Below are positions 46,103 through 54,478 of a stretch of 64,000 nt of DNA, one piece after another. The stretch's first letter is position 1; each line of letters begins with the position of its first letter. The stretch comes from Ktedonobacter robiniae (GTDB lineage: Bacteria; Chloroflexota; Ktedonobacteria; Ktedonobacterales; Ktedonobacteraceae): positions 1,426,001 through 1,490,000 of the forward strand of contig NZ_BNJG01000001.1 in NCBI RefSeq assembly GCF_016587375.1, written 5' to 3'. The notes below the pieces were generated by a model. It worked only from the letters and a program-made list of their open reading frames with translations. It was not told the DNA's origin and ran no database searches. Made by a program: the position numbers and the translations under genes.

Positions 46103-46745
46103 GGGCGTGCTCCTTGAGCGTTTCTCGTAAGCTCTTTCGCGCCCGCCACAAACGGGTATCTACAGCGTGACGGGTCAGCCCAGTCTTCTTCGCCAGCTCT
46201 TCGGTGCTAGCAAACTTAAAATAGCGTTGGTAAATAAGGTAACGATCGAGCTCAGGCAGCGTCGCCAGGGCAAGACGCAGTTCCTCGCGTCTCTCACTTT
46301 GCTCTAACAGGTTCTCCATACTGGTCTCTGGATGAGGAGGAAGCGCTACACGCGCATCTGTCTCGCCCCAACCAGAAAATTTACGACTTCCACTACCATC
46401 TGAGGAATTCCACTGACGTGTTTCATCAGCGGATTGCAGGGTATGGGTTTGCCTACGACACAGCTGGCGCCTGCGATCCAAAGCAATATACTTCGCCCGC
46501 ATGGTCAACCAGGTGCGCAATGTCCCTCGACTGGCGTCAAAGGTATCGATTTCCTGCCAGACAGCTACGAAAAGGTCGTTGACGCACTCCTCAGCGTCTT
46601 GAGCTACCCCAATGCCATCGAGGACGACACGGATAAAATAAAATACTTCACGAGAGTAGCGGGTGATGAGGGTTTCCAACGCTTCTGGATCACGCTCATG
46701 CAACCGTCGGGCCAGGTCATCATCAGACCAATCATGTCGCACCAT
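46083..46745 (-). CDS. ECF-type RNA polymerase sigma factor
   Basis: A 220-residue sigma-70 family factor with regions 2 and 4. Region 2 reads ALETLITRYSREVFYFIRVVL...AEECVNDLFVAVWQEIDTFDASRGTLRTWLTMRAKYIALDRRR. Region 4 reads LALATLPELDRYLIYQRYFKFASTEELAKKTGLTRHAVDTRLWRARKSL. A longer than usual linker of about 60 residues lies between them. The start at 46745 (MVRHDWSDDD) has AAGGAGC upstream; the frame extends 67 codons further without support. Coupled to the membrane protein downstream, which is the likely anti-sigma factor. Confidence 0.9.
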   Translation of the reverse strand: MVRHDWSDDDLARRLHERDPEALETLITRYSREVFYFIRVVLDGIGVAQDAEECVNDLFVAVWQEIDTFDASRGTLRTWLTMRAKYIALDRRRQLCRRQTHTLQSADETRQWNSSDGSGSRKFSGWGETDARVALPPHPETSMENLLEQSERREELRLALATLPELDRYLIYQRYFKFASTEELAKKTGLTRHAVDTRLWRARKSLRETLKEHAHEYERI

Positions 46746-47129
46746 CTTTGCTCCTTGCAGACCTGTGTATTCTCGCTCCTTGCAGGTAAACAAAAAACAA
46801 GCCTGCCAACAATATCCAAGGAGTGAAATACACTGATCAATGGTACAAGCCCTTTCACTGTAATAAGATATACGCTTCCTGGGAGAAGCTTCTCTCATAG
46901 TTTTGGGGCTTTTTACAATTTTGCGCAAAAGAGCGATAATTGTCAAGATGTTTTCTGATGAGATTGGCAGTTAAGCAGGTGTAAATAAACAATCTGTAAG
47001 GCATAGCCACTCAGACGCACGCACATGACTATCAGGCTAACCAAGGCTAAAGCAAGCGGACATATAGGCAGAACAGGATGGGCATGCTATAATGACCGCA
47101 CTAATCCACGTTTCTGATGGAGGCAGCAC
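46746..47129. promoter_or_regulatory. divergent promoter region of sigma and DUF1028 genes
   Basis: No gene is seen. On the minus strand TTGACA (46941-46946) with a 17-bp spacer to CAAAAT could drive the sigma operon. On the plus strand TGCTATAAT (47085-47093) is an extended -10 element for the DUF1028 gene about 40 bases on. Confidence 0.4.
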
Positions 47130-47999
47130 ATGACCTACTCGATAGTCGCAAGAGATCCAGAGCGCGGTGAGCTCGGCATAGCCGTACAATCCAAATTTCT
47201 CTCGGTAGGGGCGGTCGTCCCCTGGGCCAAAGCCGGCGTTGGCGCCATCGCTACCCAGGCCCTGGCGAACACCAGTTATGGAATCCAGGGACTCAAACAC
47301 CTGGCGGCGGGGCGCTCCGCCCAGGAAACCCTGGAGCAACTCCTGGCAGGCGATGAAGGGCGAGCGGATCGCCAGGTTGGTATTATTGGCATGGCGGGCC
47401 AGCCAGTAAGCTTTACAGGTGAACGCTGCTTTCACTGGGCGGGTGGGCTCACAGGCGAGCATTATGCCTGCCAGGGAAATATTCTGGTCAGTGGAGACAC
47501 CGTCGAGGCCATGGCACGAACCTTTGAGGAGACGGGCGGACTTCTCTGTGACCGTCTGCTGGCAGCCCTGGCTGCGGGCCAGGCCGCAGGTGGCGATGGT
47601 CGCGGACAGCAATCAGCGGCCCTACTTGTGGTAAAAGAGGGTGCGGGCTATGGTGGTTATACTGACCGCTTCATTGACCTGCGCGTCGATGACCATCCAA
47701 CCCCTATCGATGAACTCAAACGCATTCTTGAACTTCACAAACTCTATCTCTTCCGCCCTGATCCCGCCGACATCCTGACTATCGATGCCTCCCTGGCTCA
47801 GGAATTGCAAAAGCTCCTCACCATCACAGGCGATTATCAGAGCTCTATCACCAGTCGCTATGATGAAACTACACGCGAAGCCTTCCGCGCCTTTAGCGGC
47901 CGCGAGAACCTGGAGGAACGCTGGTTTGAAGACGCCCGCATCGACCGCGTCGTCCTCGCGTTTCTGCGCCAAAAAGTAGCAGACCACAAAGCGCACTAA
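47130..47999 (+). CDS. DUF1028 family protein
   Basis: A 289-residue protein of the DUF1028 family, which has an Ntn-hydrolase-like fold but no firmly established reaction. It begins MTYSIVARDPERGELGIAVQSKFLSVG, the family hallmark, with VPWAKAGVGAIATQALAN and CQGNILVSGDTVEAMA further on. The C-terminal about 75 residues, after HPTPIDELKRILELHKLYLF, form the peptidoglycan-binding-like extension found in many members. GGAGG precedes the ATG. It is monocistronic, ended by a long palindrome. Confidence 0.88.
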   Translation: MTYSIVARDPERGELGIAVQSKFLSVGAVVPWAKAGVGAIATQALANTSYGIQGLKHLAAGRSAQETLEQLLAGDEGRADRQVGIIGMAGQPVSFTGERCFHWAGGLTGEHYACQGNILVSGDTVEAMARTFEETGGLLCDRLLAALAAGQAAGGDGRGQQSAALLVVKEGAGYGGYTDRFIDLRVDDHPTPIDELKRILELHKLYLFRPDPADILTIDASLAQELQKLLTITGDYQSSITSRYDETTREAFRAFSGRENLEERWFEDARIDRVVLAFLRQKVADHKAH

Positions 48000-48007
48000 A
48001 CTCAGTT

Positions 48008-48096
48008 GTTTTGATAGATAGTGTGATGCATATGGAGAGCCTGCGGCTCTCCATATGCATCACACTATCTATCAAAACGAGCGCCGCAAGCGCGAG
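48008..48096. repeat. long palindrome with conserved GC tail (P9)
   Basis: GTTTTGATAGATAGTGTGAT through 48041 is mirrored perfectly to 48078 around TGC. GAGCGCCGCAAGCGCGAG follows directly at 48079-48096 and abuts the kptA stop. It lies between convergent genes and can terminate both. Confidence 0.85.
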
Positions 48097-48099
48097 GTG

Positions 48100-48648
48100 T
48101 TAACCAAACTGGATGTAATCCGAGGGTATTGGCTCAGCAAGCCAGACCATATCGTTACCCAGATAGAAACGGACGCCATTGGCCTCGGCCTTGCGCGCAT
48201 GGACCTTGAGAATGATTGGATGATTTGTGCGCCTGCGCGCGACGACCAGTGCCGTCTCTTCATCGGCAGAGAGGTGTACATACTGGCGCTTCATGGGACT
48301 CAGCCCCCTGCCTTCAATCAGATTGGCTGCCTGGGGCGTGGTGCCATGATAGAGGATCTCTGGAGGTGTTGCTGGCTGCTTCTCGACTTTTGTAGGTACT
48401 GAATGACCATAGTAGGCGCGAATCTTGCCATTGTGCACCTCAAAGCGCTGCTTCTCAGACTGCTCCAGTACCGCCAGCAGATCGGCCTCCTTCAGCGTGG
48501 CCCAGTAGCTCCGTTGCTGACGCAGAGCGGCCAGCAGATCTTTAAGCGAGACCCATCCCTCCGCATCAAGAGTTAGCCCGTGGCTCTGTGGATCATGGCG
48601 CAAGACATACGCCATTGTCTTGCTCAGTTGTACGAGGTGTTTTTCCAT
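48100..48648 (-). CDS. kptA: RNA 2'-phosphotransferase KptA/Tpt1
   Basis: A 182-residue enzyme that in the family transfers a 2'-phosphate from RNA to NAD+, giving ADP-ribose 1'',2''-cyclic phosphate and nicotinamide. The winged N-terminal part begins LVQLSKTMAYVLRHDPQSHGLTLDAEGWVSLKDLL with the conserved Arg-His. The ART-like part has LYHGTTPQAANLIEGRGL, HLSADEETALVVARRR and FYLGNDMVWLAEPIPSDYI. All four family active-site positions (Arg-His-Arg-Arg) seem occupied. AGAGGTAAAG precedes the ATG. Bacterial substrates are unsettled, since bacteria lack the fungal-type tRNA splicing. Divergent to a NUDIX gene. Confidence 0.95.
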   Translation of the reverse strand: MEKHLVQLSKTMAYVLRHDPQSHGLTLDAEGWVSLKDLLAALRQQRSYWATLKEADLLAVLEQSEKQRFEVHNGKIRAYYGHSVPTKVEKQPATPPEILYHGTTPQAANLIEGRGLSPMKRQYVHLSADEETALVVARRRTNHPIILKVHARKAEANGVRFYLGNDMVWLAEPIPSDYIQFG

Positions 48649-48717
48649 CTTTACCTCTCATCAATAGAAATAATAAAAGCAATATATTTTTTCTCATTGT
48701 AAATAGGAAGAAAGCTT

Positions 48718-49152
48718 ATGTCTACAGTTCACACGACGTTGCCCGTGGCCGTTCATCTCTTTCTCGTTCAGGAGCAATCTATACTCCTTTTAAGGCGTTA
48801 TAACACAGGCTACGAGGATGGCAACTATAGTGTTATCGCAGGTCACCTCGATGGCGGAGAAGAGGTCAAGCAAGCCATGATCCGCGAGGCATATGAAGAG
48901 GCGAACATTGAGATCAGCCCTGCGAATTTGCAGGTCGTCGGCATCATGCATCGCCGAGCCGAAGACGAGCGTATTGACTTCTTCCTGGCGGCACAGCGCT
49001 GGCGCGGAGAGCTACGTAACAACGAACCACATAAATGCGATGAATTAGCCTGGTATCCGCTTACTAGCTTGCCAGAAAACGTCATTCCCTATGTGCGCCA
49101 GGCGTTAGAAAATTATCGCGCGGGGCGCTGGTTCGATAGCTTTGGTTGGTAA
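48718..49152 (+). CDS. NUDIX hydrolase
   Basis: A 144-residue pyrophosphohydrolase. The NUDIX box is GHLDGGEEVKQAMIREAYEE followed by ANI: Gly, Glu and the metal-binding REAYEE are in register, with Asn where Gly is usual near the end. The substrate may be a nucleoside diphosphate derivative. It is divergent from kptA across a 69-bp gap, so the two may be co-regulated. The ATG at 48718 follows GGAAGAAAGC. A 22-bp-arm hairpin ends the gene. Confidence 0.93.
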   Translation: MSTVHTTLPVAVHLFLVQEQSILLLRRYNTGYEDGNYSVIAGHLDGGEEVKQAMIREAYEEANIEISPANLQVVGIMHRRAEDERIDFFLAAQRWRGELRNNEPHKCDELAWYPLTSLPENVIPYVRQALENYRAGRWFDSFGW

Positions 49153-49159
49153 CTGACAA

Positions 49160-49207
49160 AAAGAGTGGGTGACTGGTTCTATATGTAGAACCAGTCACCC
49201 ACTCTTT
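49160..49207. terminator. bidirectional terminator
   Basis: AAAGAGTGGGTGACTGGTTC and TA pair perfectly with 49186-49207 around TATG. The A-rich left side and T-rich right side suit termination of the NUDIX transcript (+) and the oxidoreductase transcript (-). Confidence 0.85.
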
Positions 49208-49219
49208 GACTTCGTATTA

Positions 49220-51025
49220 TTATACGTTGAGCATAGGAATCTTCGAGACACTCCAGCGGCTGTTGGGGCTGGATACCTCGAACTGGACCATGCTGATGGC
49301 GTCTGTCGGACAGCGCACGACGCAGAGACCACAACGGATGCACTTCTCCTCGTCGATAATCATGTCCGCGCCACCCTCCCAGGTGTTTGTGCCCTGGTGC
49401 ATAGGATCACCCTTCACTACGCGTGAGAGGCCCTCCATGCTGATGCAGTCATAAGGGCAGATGTCAACACAGCCAGAACAGAGAATACAGATCGAGGGGT
49501 CGATCATAATATTCAACTGACACTGGAGGCAGCGGCGCGCCTGTACAACGGCTTCCTGTGGAGAGTAGCCAGTCTCGGTCTCGCGTGTATGGCTATAGCG
49601 CTCGGACAGCGGCAGGGATGGAATCAACTGGTGAGGAATCGACTCATAGTTGTCGACCATACCACGGCGATAGTCAGGAAGCTCAATCTCTTCCGCGGGC
49701 TCCGCGGGAAGATCCTGGCCGCCCAGGTAGCGATTGATCGCACCAGCGGCATCGCGACCATCACCCACGGCCGAGATCAGGTTACGCGCGCCCTGAGTAT
49801 AGTCACCACCGGCGAAGAGGCCAGGGTGGCTCGTCATCCAGGTTTCAACGTCGATCAGCGGTACCCCCCACTTGTTGACCTCCAGGCCAAGCTCCTCGGC
49901 CTGCAGCCAGGTCGTATCGCTATACTGACCAAAGCAAGGGATAACACTATCAACCTCGATCTCAAACTCAGTGCCGGGGACGGGAATCGGACGACGGCGA
50001 CCGCTGGCATCGGGATCACCCAACTTATTGCGCACGAAGCGTACGCCGCTTGCATGCACGCCATCCTTCGAGAGCACCTCGGTCTGTGAGACGAGGTACT
50101 GGAACTCCACGCCCTCGAACTTGGCCTCGTCGACTTCGTACTCGTCGGCAGGCTGCTCCTCTTCAGAGCGGCGATACATGACATACACCTTCTCCGCACC
50201 AAAGCGGATCGCGGTACGACAGCAGTCCATCGCGGTAAAGCCCGCGCCGATGATCGCTACGCGTTTCCCAATGAAGGCAGGCTCACCGAAGTTGGTTTTA
50301 TCAAGGAGGCGGATACCATCCTCGACGCCATAGAGATCGGCGCCTTTGACCACCTTATTATCGGGGCCAGTCATCGGATTTGGAATGTAGCAGCCCGCGC
50401 CAATGTAGACGGCGTCATACTCCTTGAGGAGATCTGTAAGCTGCACGTCGCGACCGACACGTGTATTGTATTTGACCTCCACACCCAGATCGGCCATGTA
50501 TTCATCGCACTCTTCGCGCGTGACATCGCGTGGCAGACGCCAGACGGGAATACCGTTGATCATCACGCCACCAGCGACAGGGTACTGCTCATACATAGTC
50601 ACAGGATACCCCAGCTCACGCAGATCGCGTGCGCAGGCCAGGCCAGCCGAGCCACCACCAATGACCGCAACCTTTTTATCCTTCGTAACCGGAGGACGCT
50701 CAGCATGGTGGCGATACTCGCGATGGTCGGCAGAGGCGCGCTTCAGCCAGCAGATGGAGATCGGCTTGCCATCAACCTTATTACGGCGACAGACAGGCTC
50801 ACACGGGCGCGCACAGGTACGACCCAGCACGCCTGGCACAATGTTGGCTTTGCGGTTGAGCAGATACGCCTCGTCGAAACGGGCTTGGGAAATGAGACCG
50901 ATGTAGGTAGCCACGTCGGTGTGTGCCGGACAGCCCACCTGACAAGGGATATTGGTTTGATACCAGTCTGGTGTTGTGGTTACCGATTGGTATCGAGGTG
51001 ACAATTCGCTATCGGGATCAAGCAT
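49220..51025 (-). CDS. FAD/4Fe-4S oxidoreductase, GltD-like with ferredoxin domain
   Basis: A 601-residue electron-transfer protein. The N-terminal 110 residues have the GltD-type cluster cysteines (PCQVGCPAH and RTCARPCEPVCRR). Two nucleotide-binding Rossmann domains follow: VAVIGGGSAGLACARDL for FAD and VAIIGAGFTAMDCCRTA for NAD(P)H, with GLFAGGDYTQGARNLISAVGDGRDAA closing the flavin site. The C-terminal 110 residues are a two-cluster ferredoxin (CILCSGCVDICPYDC and CIRCGLCVVRCP). It resembles glutamate synthase small chains and NfnB-like subunits but with its own ferredoxin, so it may pass electrons between NAD(P)H and an unknown partner. Start 51025 (MLDPDSELS) follows GAAAGGACC; an upstream extension was rejected. 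Confidence 0.88.
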   Translation of the reverse strand: MLDPDSELSPRYQSVTTTPDWYQTNIPCQVGCPAHTDVATYIGLISQARFDEAYLLNRKANIVPGVLGRTCARPCEPVCRRNKVDGKPISICWLKRASADHREYRHHAERPPVTKDKKVAVIGGGSAGLACARDLRELGYPVTMYEQYPVAGGVMINGIPVWRLPRDVTREECDEYMADLGVEVKYNTRVGRDVQLTDLLKEYDAVYIGAGCYIPNPMTGPDNKVVKGADLYGVEDGIRLLDKTNFGEPAFIGKRVAIIGAGFTAMDCCRTAIRFGAEKVYVMYRRSEEEQPADEYEVDEAKFEGVEFQYLVSQTEVLSKDGVHASGVRFVRNKLGDPDASGRRRPIPVPGTEFEIEVDSVIPCFGQYSDTTWLQAEELGLEVNKWGVPLIDVETWMTSHPGLFAGGDYTQGARNLISAVGDGRDAAGAINRYLGGQDLPAEPAEEIELPDYRRGMVDNYESIPHQLIPSLPLSERYSHTRETETGYSPQEAVVQARRCLQCQLNIMIDPSICILCSGCVDICPYDCISMEGLSRVVKGDPMHQGTNTWEGGADMIIDEEKCIRCGLCVVRCPTDAISMVQFEVSSPNSRWSVSKIPMLNV

Positions 51026-51159
51026 TTTAAGGTCCTTTCCTGAGCATCCCACAGACCAGCCCAATCCACACATATGGTGACTGGCGCAGGGAGCAGGGGA
51101 GACAGTATCGGCTTACGCCACGACGGGCGGCCCTTCAAATCTTCATAATAAGCGCTAAA

Positions 51160-51270
51160 CTTACTTCTTCTCCGAAAACCCTGAGCGCGCTTGTCCCCGA
51201 ATGGGGGAAGCGCTAGCACGCAAGTGAAGGCTTGTCCCCGAATGGGGATGGGTTTCGGAATAAGATTTTT
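51160..51270. repeat. family B repeat, inverted copy B3
   Basis: Read on the minus strand it matches B1, B2 and B4: AATCTTATTCCGAAACCC, two CCCCATTCGGGG hairpins around TGCGTGCTAGCGCTT, then GGGTTTTCGGAGAAGAAGTA. Confidence 0.88.
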
Positions 51271-51481
51271 GAATCGTAGATAAGATGTGTAAATATGCAC
51301 TGGCACCGGGCAGGCGCCCACAGCCTTCTATGATTGCAACTTCATGTACGTAATAAGCGCACAGAAAGGATACTTTTCTTCGTAAGATTATAGCATAAGG
51401 TAACAATTGCGAACAAGCAGAAGCGAGCAGTGCCAAGACGCGCCATGCCTCATAGTCACATCGCCAGGTGCCTGCTTGCAT

Positions 51482-51511
51482 TTGACCTCGCTACTCTCTA
51501 TTTGGTATATA
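51482..51511 (+). promoter_or_regulatory. candidate hutU promoter
   Basis: TTGACC, an 18-bp spacer and TATATA, about 45 bp upstream of the chosen hutU start. Confidence 0.5.
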
Positions 51512-51556
51512 CTCAGTACAGATTCACTAACCCGAATAAGGAAAGGAACGATACAC

Positions 51557-53242
51557 ATGCCAGATACAAACCCGGCAAAGAAGCCAGGTCTCGCGGGTCC
51601 CCGACCAGTGCGCGCACCACGAGGAACGAACCTCTCGTGCAAAGGTTGGCAGCAAGAGGCCGCAATGCGCATGTTAATGAATAACCTGGATCCCGAGGTT
51701 GCCGAGCGCCCAGATGACCTGGTCGTCTATGGTGGCTCGGGGCGCGCCGCACGCTCCTGGGCAGCCTTTGACGCGATTGTTCGCGCGCTGCGCGAACTGG
51801 AGAATGACGAGACGCTCCTCGTACAATCAGGCAAGCCCGTTGGTATATTTCGCACACATGCAGACGCTCCCCGCGTCCTGATCGCCAACTCAAATCTCGT
51901 GCCGCACTGGGGCAACTGGGATGAGTTTCGCCGCCTGGAGGCGTTGGGGCTAACCATGTATGGCCAGATGACAGCTGGATCCTGGATCTATATTGGCTCA
52001 CAGGGCATTGTCCAGGGCACCTATGAAACCTTTGCCGAGGCGGCACGCCAGCACTTTGGCGGGACCCTCAAAGGCAAATTTATCCTCACCGCTGGTCTGG
52101 GCGGGATGGGAGGTGCTCAACCCCTGGCCGTCACAATGAACGAGGGCGTCTGCCTCGCGGTCGAGCCTGATGTCACCCGCATCCAGCGTCGCCTGGACAC
52201 TCGCTATTGCGACGAGATCGCCAGCACGCTTGATGAGGCCCTTGACCAGGTGCGTGAGGCCTGTAGCCAGGGCCAGCCCCTCTCAATTGGCTTGCTAGGC
52301 AACGCGGCCGAGATCTATCCCGAACTGGTACGCCGTGGCATCATTCCCGATATGGTTACCGACCAGACCTCGGCCCATGATGCCCTCAATGGCTATATAC
52401 CAGCCGGGCTTAGTATGGAGGAGGCCGCCGAACTACGCGCACGCGATCCCCAGGAGTATATCAAGCGCTCAATGAACTCTATGGTTCTGCATGTTCAGGC
52501 CATGCTGGAGATGCAGCGCCAGGGAGCGGTTGTCTTCGATTATGGCAATAACCTGCGTGGGCAGGCCCTGGCGGCAGGGGAGCAACACGCCCTCGACTTC
52601 CCAGGCTTCGTTCCGGCCTACATCCGTCCCCTCTTCTGCGAGGGCAAGGGGCCCTTCCGCTGGGTAGCCCTCTCAGGCGATCCAGAGGATATCTATCGCA
52701 CCGATGAGGCCCTGCTCAACCTCTTCCCAGAAAACGAGTCCCTGAAACGCTGGATCACCCTGGCTCAGCAGAAAATCCAATTCCAGGGTCTGCCCGCGCG
52801 CATCTGCTGGCTTGGTTATGGTGAACGCGACAAAGCCGGGCTACTCTTCAATGACCTGGTTGCCAAAGGTATTGTGAGGGCTCCTATCGTTATCGGGCGC
52901 GACCACCTGGATAGCGGTTCGGTGGCGTCACCCTATCGTGAGACCGAGTCTATGAAGGATGGTAGCGATGCCATCGCCGACTGGCCCCTGCTCAACGCCC
53001 TGGTCAATACTGCCTCTGGCGCGACCTGGGTCTCATTGCATCATGGGGGCGGGGTCGGCATTGGCTACTCGATGCATGCTGGACAGGTCATCGTCGCCGA
53101 TGGAACACCAGAGGCCGCGCAGCGCCTGAGTCGCGTCCTGACTAATGATCCTGGCATGGGCGTTATTCGCCATGTGGACGCGGGCTACGATGAGGCCATC
53201 GACTGCGCCCAGGAAAAGGGTGTCAAAATTCCCATGCTCTAA
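51557..53242 (+). CDS. hutU: urocanate hydratase
   Basis: A 561-residue enzyme that hydrates urocanate to imidazolone propionate with a tightly bound NAD+ in histidine breakdown. It shows the family blocks [73 protein letters not shown], and [12 protein letters not shown], whose cysteine near residue 416 matches the active-site Cys of known urocanases. Length is usual. ATG 51557 follows AGGAAAGGAACG; the frame extends 50 codons upstream and is rejected. No hutH, hutI or hutG is in the window, so the pathway genes are scattered. Confidence 0.97.
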   Translation: MPDTNPAKKPGLAGPRPVRAPRGTNLSCKGWQQEAAMRMLMNNLDPEVAERPDDLVVYGGSGRAARSWAAFDAIVRALRELENDETLLVQSGKPVGIFRTHADAPRVLIANSNLVPHWGNWDEFRRLEALGLTMYGQMTAGSWIYIGSQGIVQGTYETFAEAARQHFGGTLKGKFILTAGLGGMGGAQPLAVTMNEGVCLAVEPDVTRIQRRLDTRYCDEIASTLDEALDQVREACSQGQPLSIGLLGNAAEIYPELVRRGIIPDMVTDQTSAHDALNGYIPAGLSMEEAAELRARDPQEYIKRSMNSMVLHVQAMLEMQRQGAVVFDYGNNLRGQALAAGEQHALDFPGFVPAYIRPLFCEGKGPFRWVALSGDPEDIYRTDEALLNLFPENESLKRWITLAQQKIQFQGLPARICWLGYGERDKAGLLFNDLVAKGIVRAPIVIGRDHLDSGSVASPYRETESMKDGSDAIADWPLLNALVNTASGATWVSLHHGGGVGIGYSMHAGQVIVADGTPEAAQRLSRVLTNDPGMGVIRHVDAGYDEAIDCAQEKGVKIPML

Positions 53243-53357
53243 GATCTTATTCCGAAACCCAACCCCCATTCGGGGGCGCGCGCCACTCACGCGCCTAGCG
53301 CTTCCCCCATTCGGGGACAAGCGCGCTCAGGGTTTTCGGAGAAGAAGTAAGCAAGTT
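53242..53357. repeat. family B repeat, copy B4
   Basis: AAGATCTTATTCCGAAACCC starts at the hutU stop; the end is GGGTTTTCGGAGAAGAAGTA. Two CCCCATTCGGGG hairpins flank CGCGCCACTCACGCGCCTAG. With B3 it brackets hutU in inverted orientation, about 2.0 kb apart. Confidence 0.88.
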
Positions 53358-53376
53358 GTATCGCGAAATAAACAAG

Positions 53377-53406
53377 AGGCGCGTTGAGCAGTTTCTCAAC
53401 GCGCCT
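53377..53406. terminator. terminator between hutU and the convergent membrane protein
   Basis: AGGCGCGTTGAG pairs with CTCAACGCGCCT across CAGTTT, followed by TTCCTC. Confidence 0.7.
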
Positions 53407-53410
53407 TTCC

Positions 53411-54223
53411 TCATTGCCTATTATAAGCCCGCTGGACTTCTTCAATTTTCCACTCATTATCCGCCTCCCGTTTTACAGTCACCACGTCGCGATTAATCCC
53501 CTGGGAGTCATGAACAAGATCTAAATTTACGCGAATCGGTGAGTTATTTTCATCAGCGACTCCATGGGTACACTTTACCACCCGATCCTGCGCCAGCAAT
53601 ACAATAAAGCGCGTGCGCGGCAATCTCGACTGTAAACCGGGTCCAAACTGCTCATATGCCTGGGGATATTGCTCATGCACGAGACTGTCACAAAAGGTGT
53701 CAAGCGTCTTCATCGCTGTAGGGCGATTTAAGTACGAGATTCCCTGCAACAGAACGATGGGTAACGCAATCAGGAGGAGTACTAGCGTTCCCACTACCAA
53801 CCAGAAGCGCGCAGGCTTGTGTGCCCAAAAGCTCTGGGGTGGCGAAGGCTCCGCCAGAGGTGGTGGATAATGATAGCTGGCATACTCGTGTTCAAATGAT
53901 GGATGTAGTTCATCAATCAGAGGTGGTGGATAGCTATACTCCTGTGAGGATGGGGGGGCGGCCGATTCTGAAGAACGGGGAAGCTCATCGTACGCGTGGA
54001 GCGTTTCATAGGCAGGCCCCTCATAAATCTTGTCTGCCTTGGTATCTGCCAGGACAACATCGCCTTCAGGCGGGGAGGCTGATGAGCTTGATATAATTGG
54101 CTCCTGTTTCTCAACAGTGGGTGGCTCCTGCGCCTCATCCTCATGCATCGGAGGATGTGTGTGTCTGGGCAACGGCACCGTTGACTTATCAGGAAGATGG
54201 CTCCTAGGATCTTGATCTTGCAT
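53411..54223 (-). CDS. single-pass membrane protein of unknown function
   Basis: A 270-residue protein I do not recognise by name. The first about 145 residues are disordered, rich in Pro, Ser, Glu and Tyr (for example SSQEYSYPPPLIDELHPSFE). One membrane helix lies at about 155-180 (FWLVVGTLVLLLIALPIVLL). The external C-terminal 90 residues look like a small NTF2-like or DUF4878-like fold: TFCDSLVHEQYPQAYEQFGPG, then a conserved-looking CTHGVADENNSPIRVNLDLVH. The start at 54223 follows AAGGAG; the frame extends 17 codons upstream. Convergent with hutU. Confidence 0.7.
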   Translation of the reverse strand: MQDQDPRSHLPDKSTVPLPRHTHPPMHEDEAQEPPTVEKQEPIISSSSASPPEGDVVLADTKADKIYEGPAYETLHAYDELPRSSESAAPPSSQEYSYPPPLIDELHPSFEHEYASYHYPPPLAEPSPPQSFWAHKPARFWLVVGTLVLLLIALPIVLLQGISYLNRPTAMKTLDTFCDSLVHEQYPQAYEQFGPGLQSRLPRTRFIVLLAQDRVVKCTHGVADENNSPIRVNLDLVHDSQGINRDVVTVKREADNEWKIEEVQRAYNRQ

Positions 54224-54478
54224 GTTAGACTCCTTGCATGGTTTGCTGGAAGCAGCATGAGAGACCTTATACATGGAAATTCTTCAACATTTCTAGTGTA
54301 CGAGATAAAACCAAAGGACTTGCCACCAGCCACAAAAGCATGCATACTGTCAGCGGCAAGGGATGACGCCTGAAACCTGTGTAAACTCGTTTCAAGTTGA
54401 GGCAATGGAGCATATTCATCTTCGAGCAAGAAAGTGGGATATGAAAAGAAGCTTTTTCTCCAGAGGGAGCAACCGGTG

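Larger units (their letters stand above)
51026..51556. other. divergent region upstream of hutU with repeat B3
   Basis: No gene is seen. A family B element (51160-51270) lies near the oxidoreductase start, and a sigma-70 type promoter (51482-51511) near hutU. Confidence 0.6.
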
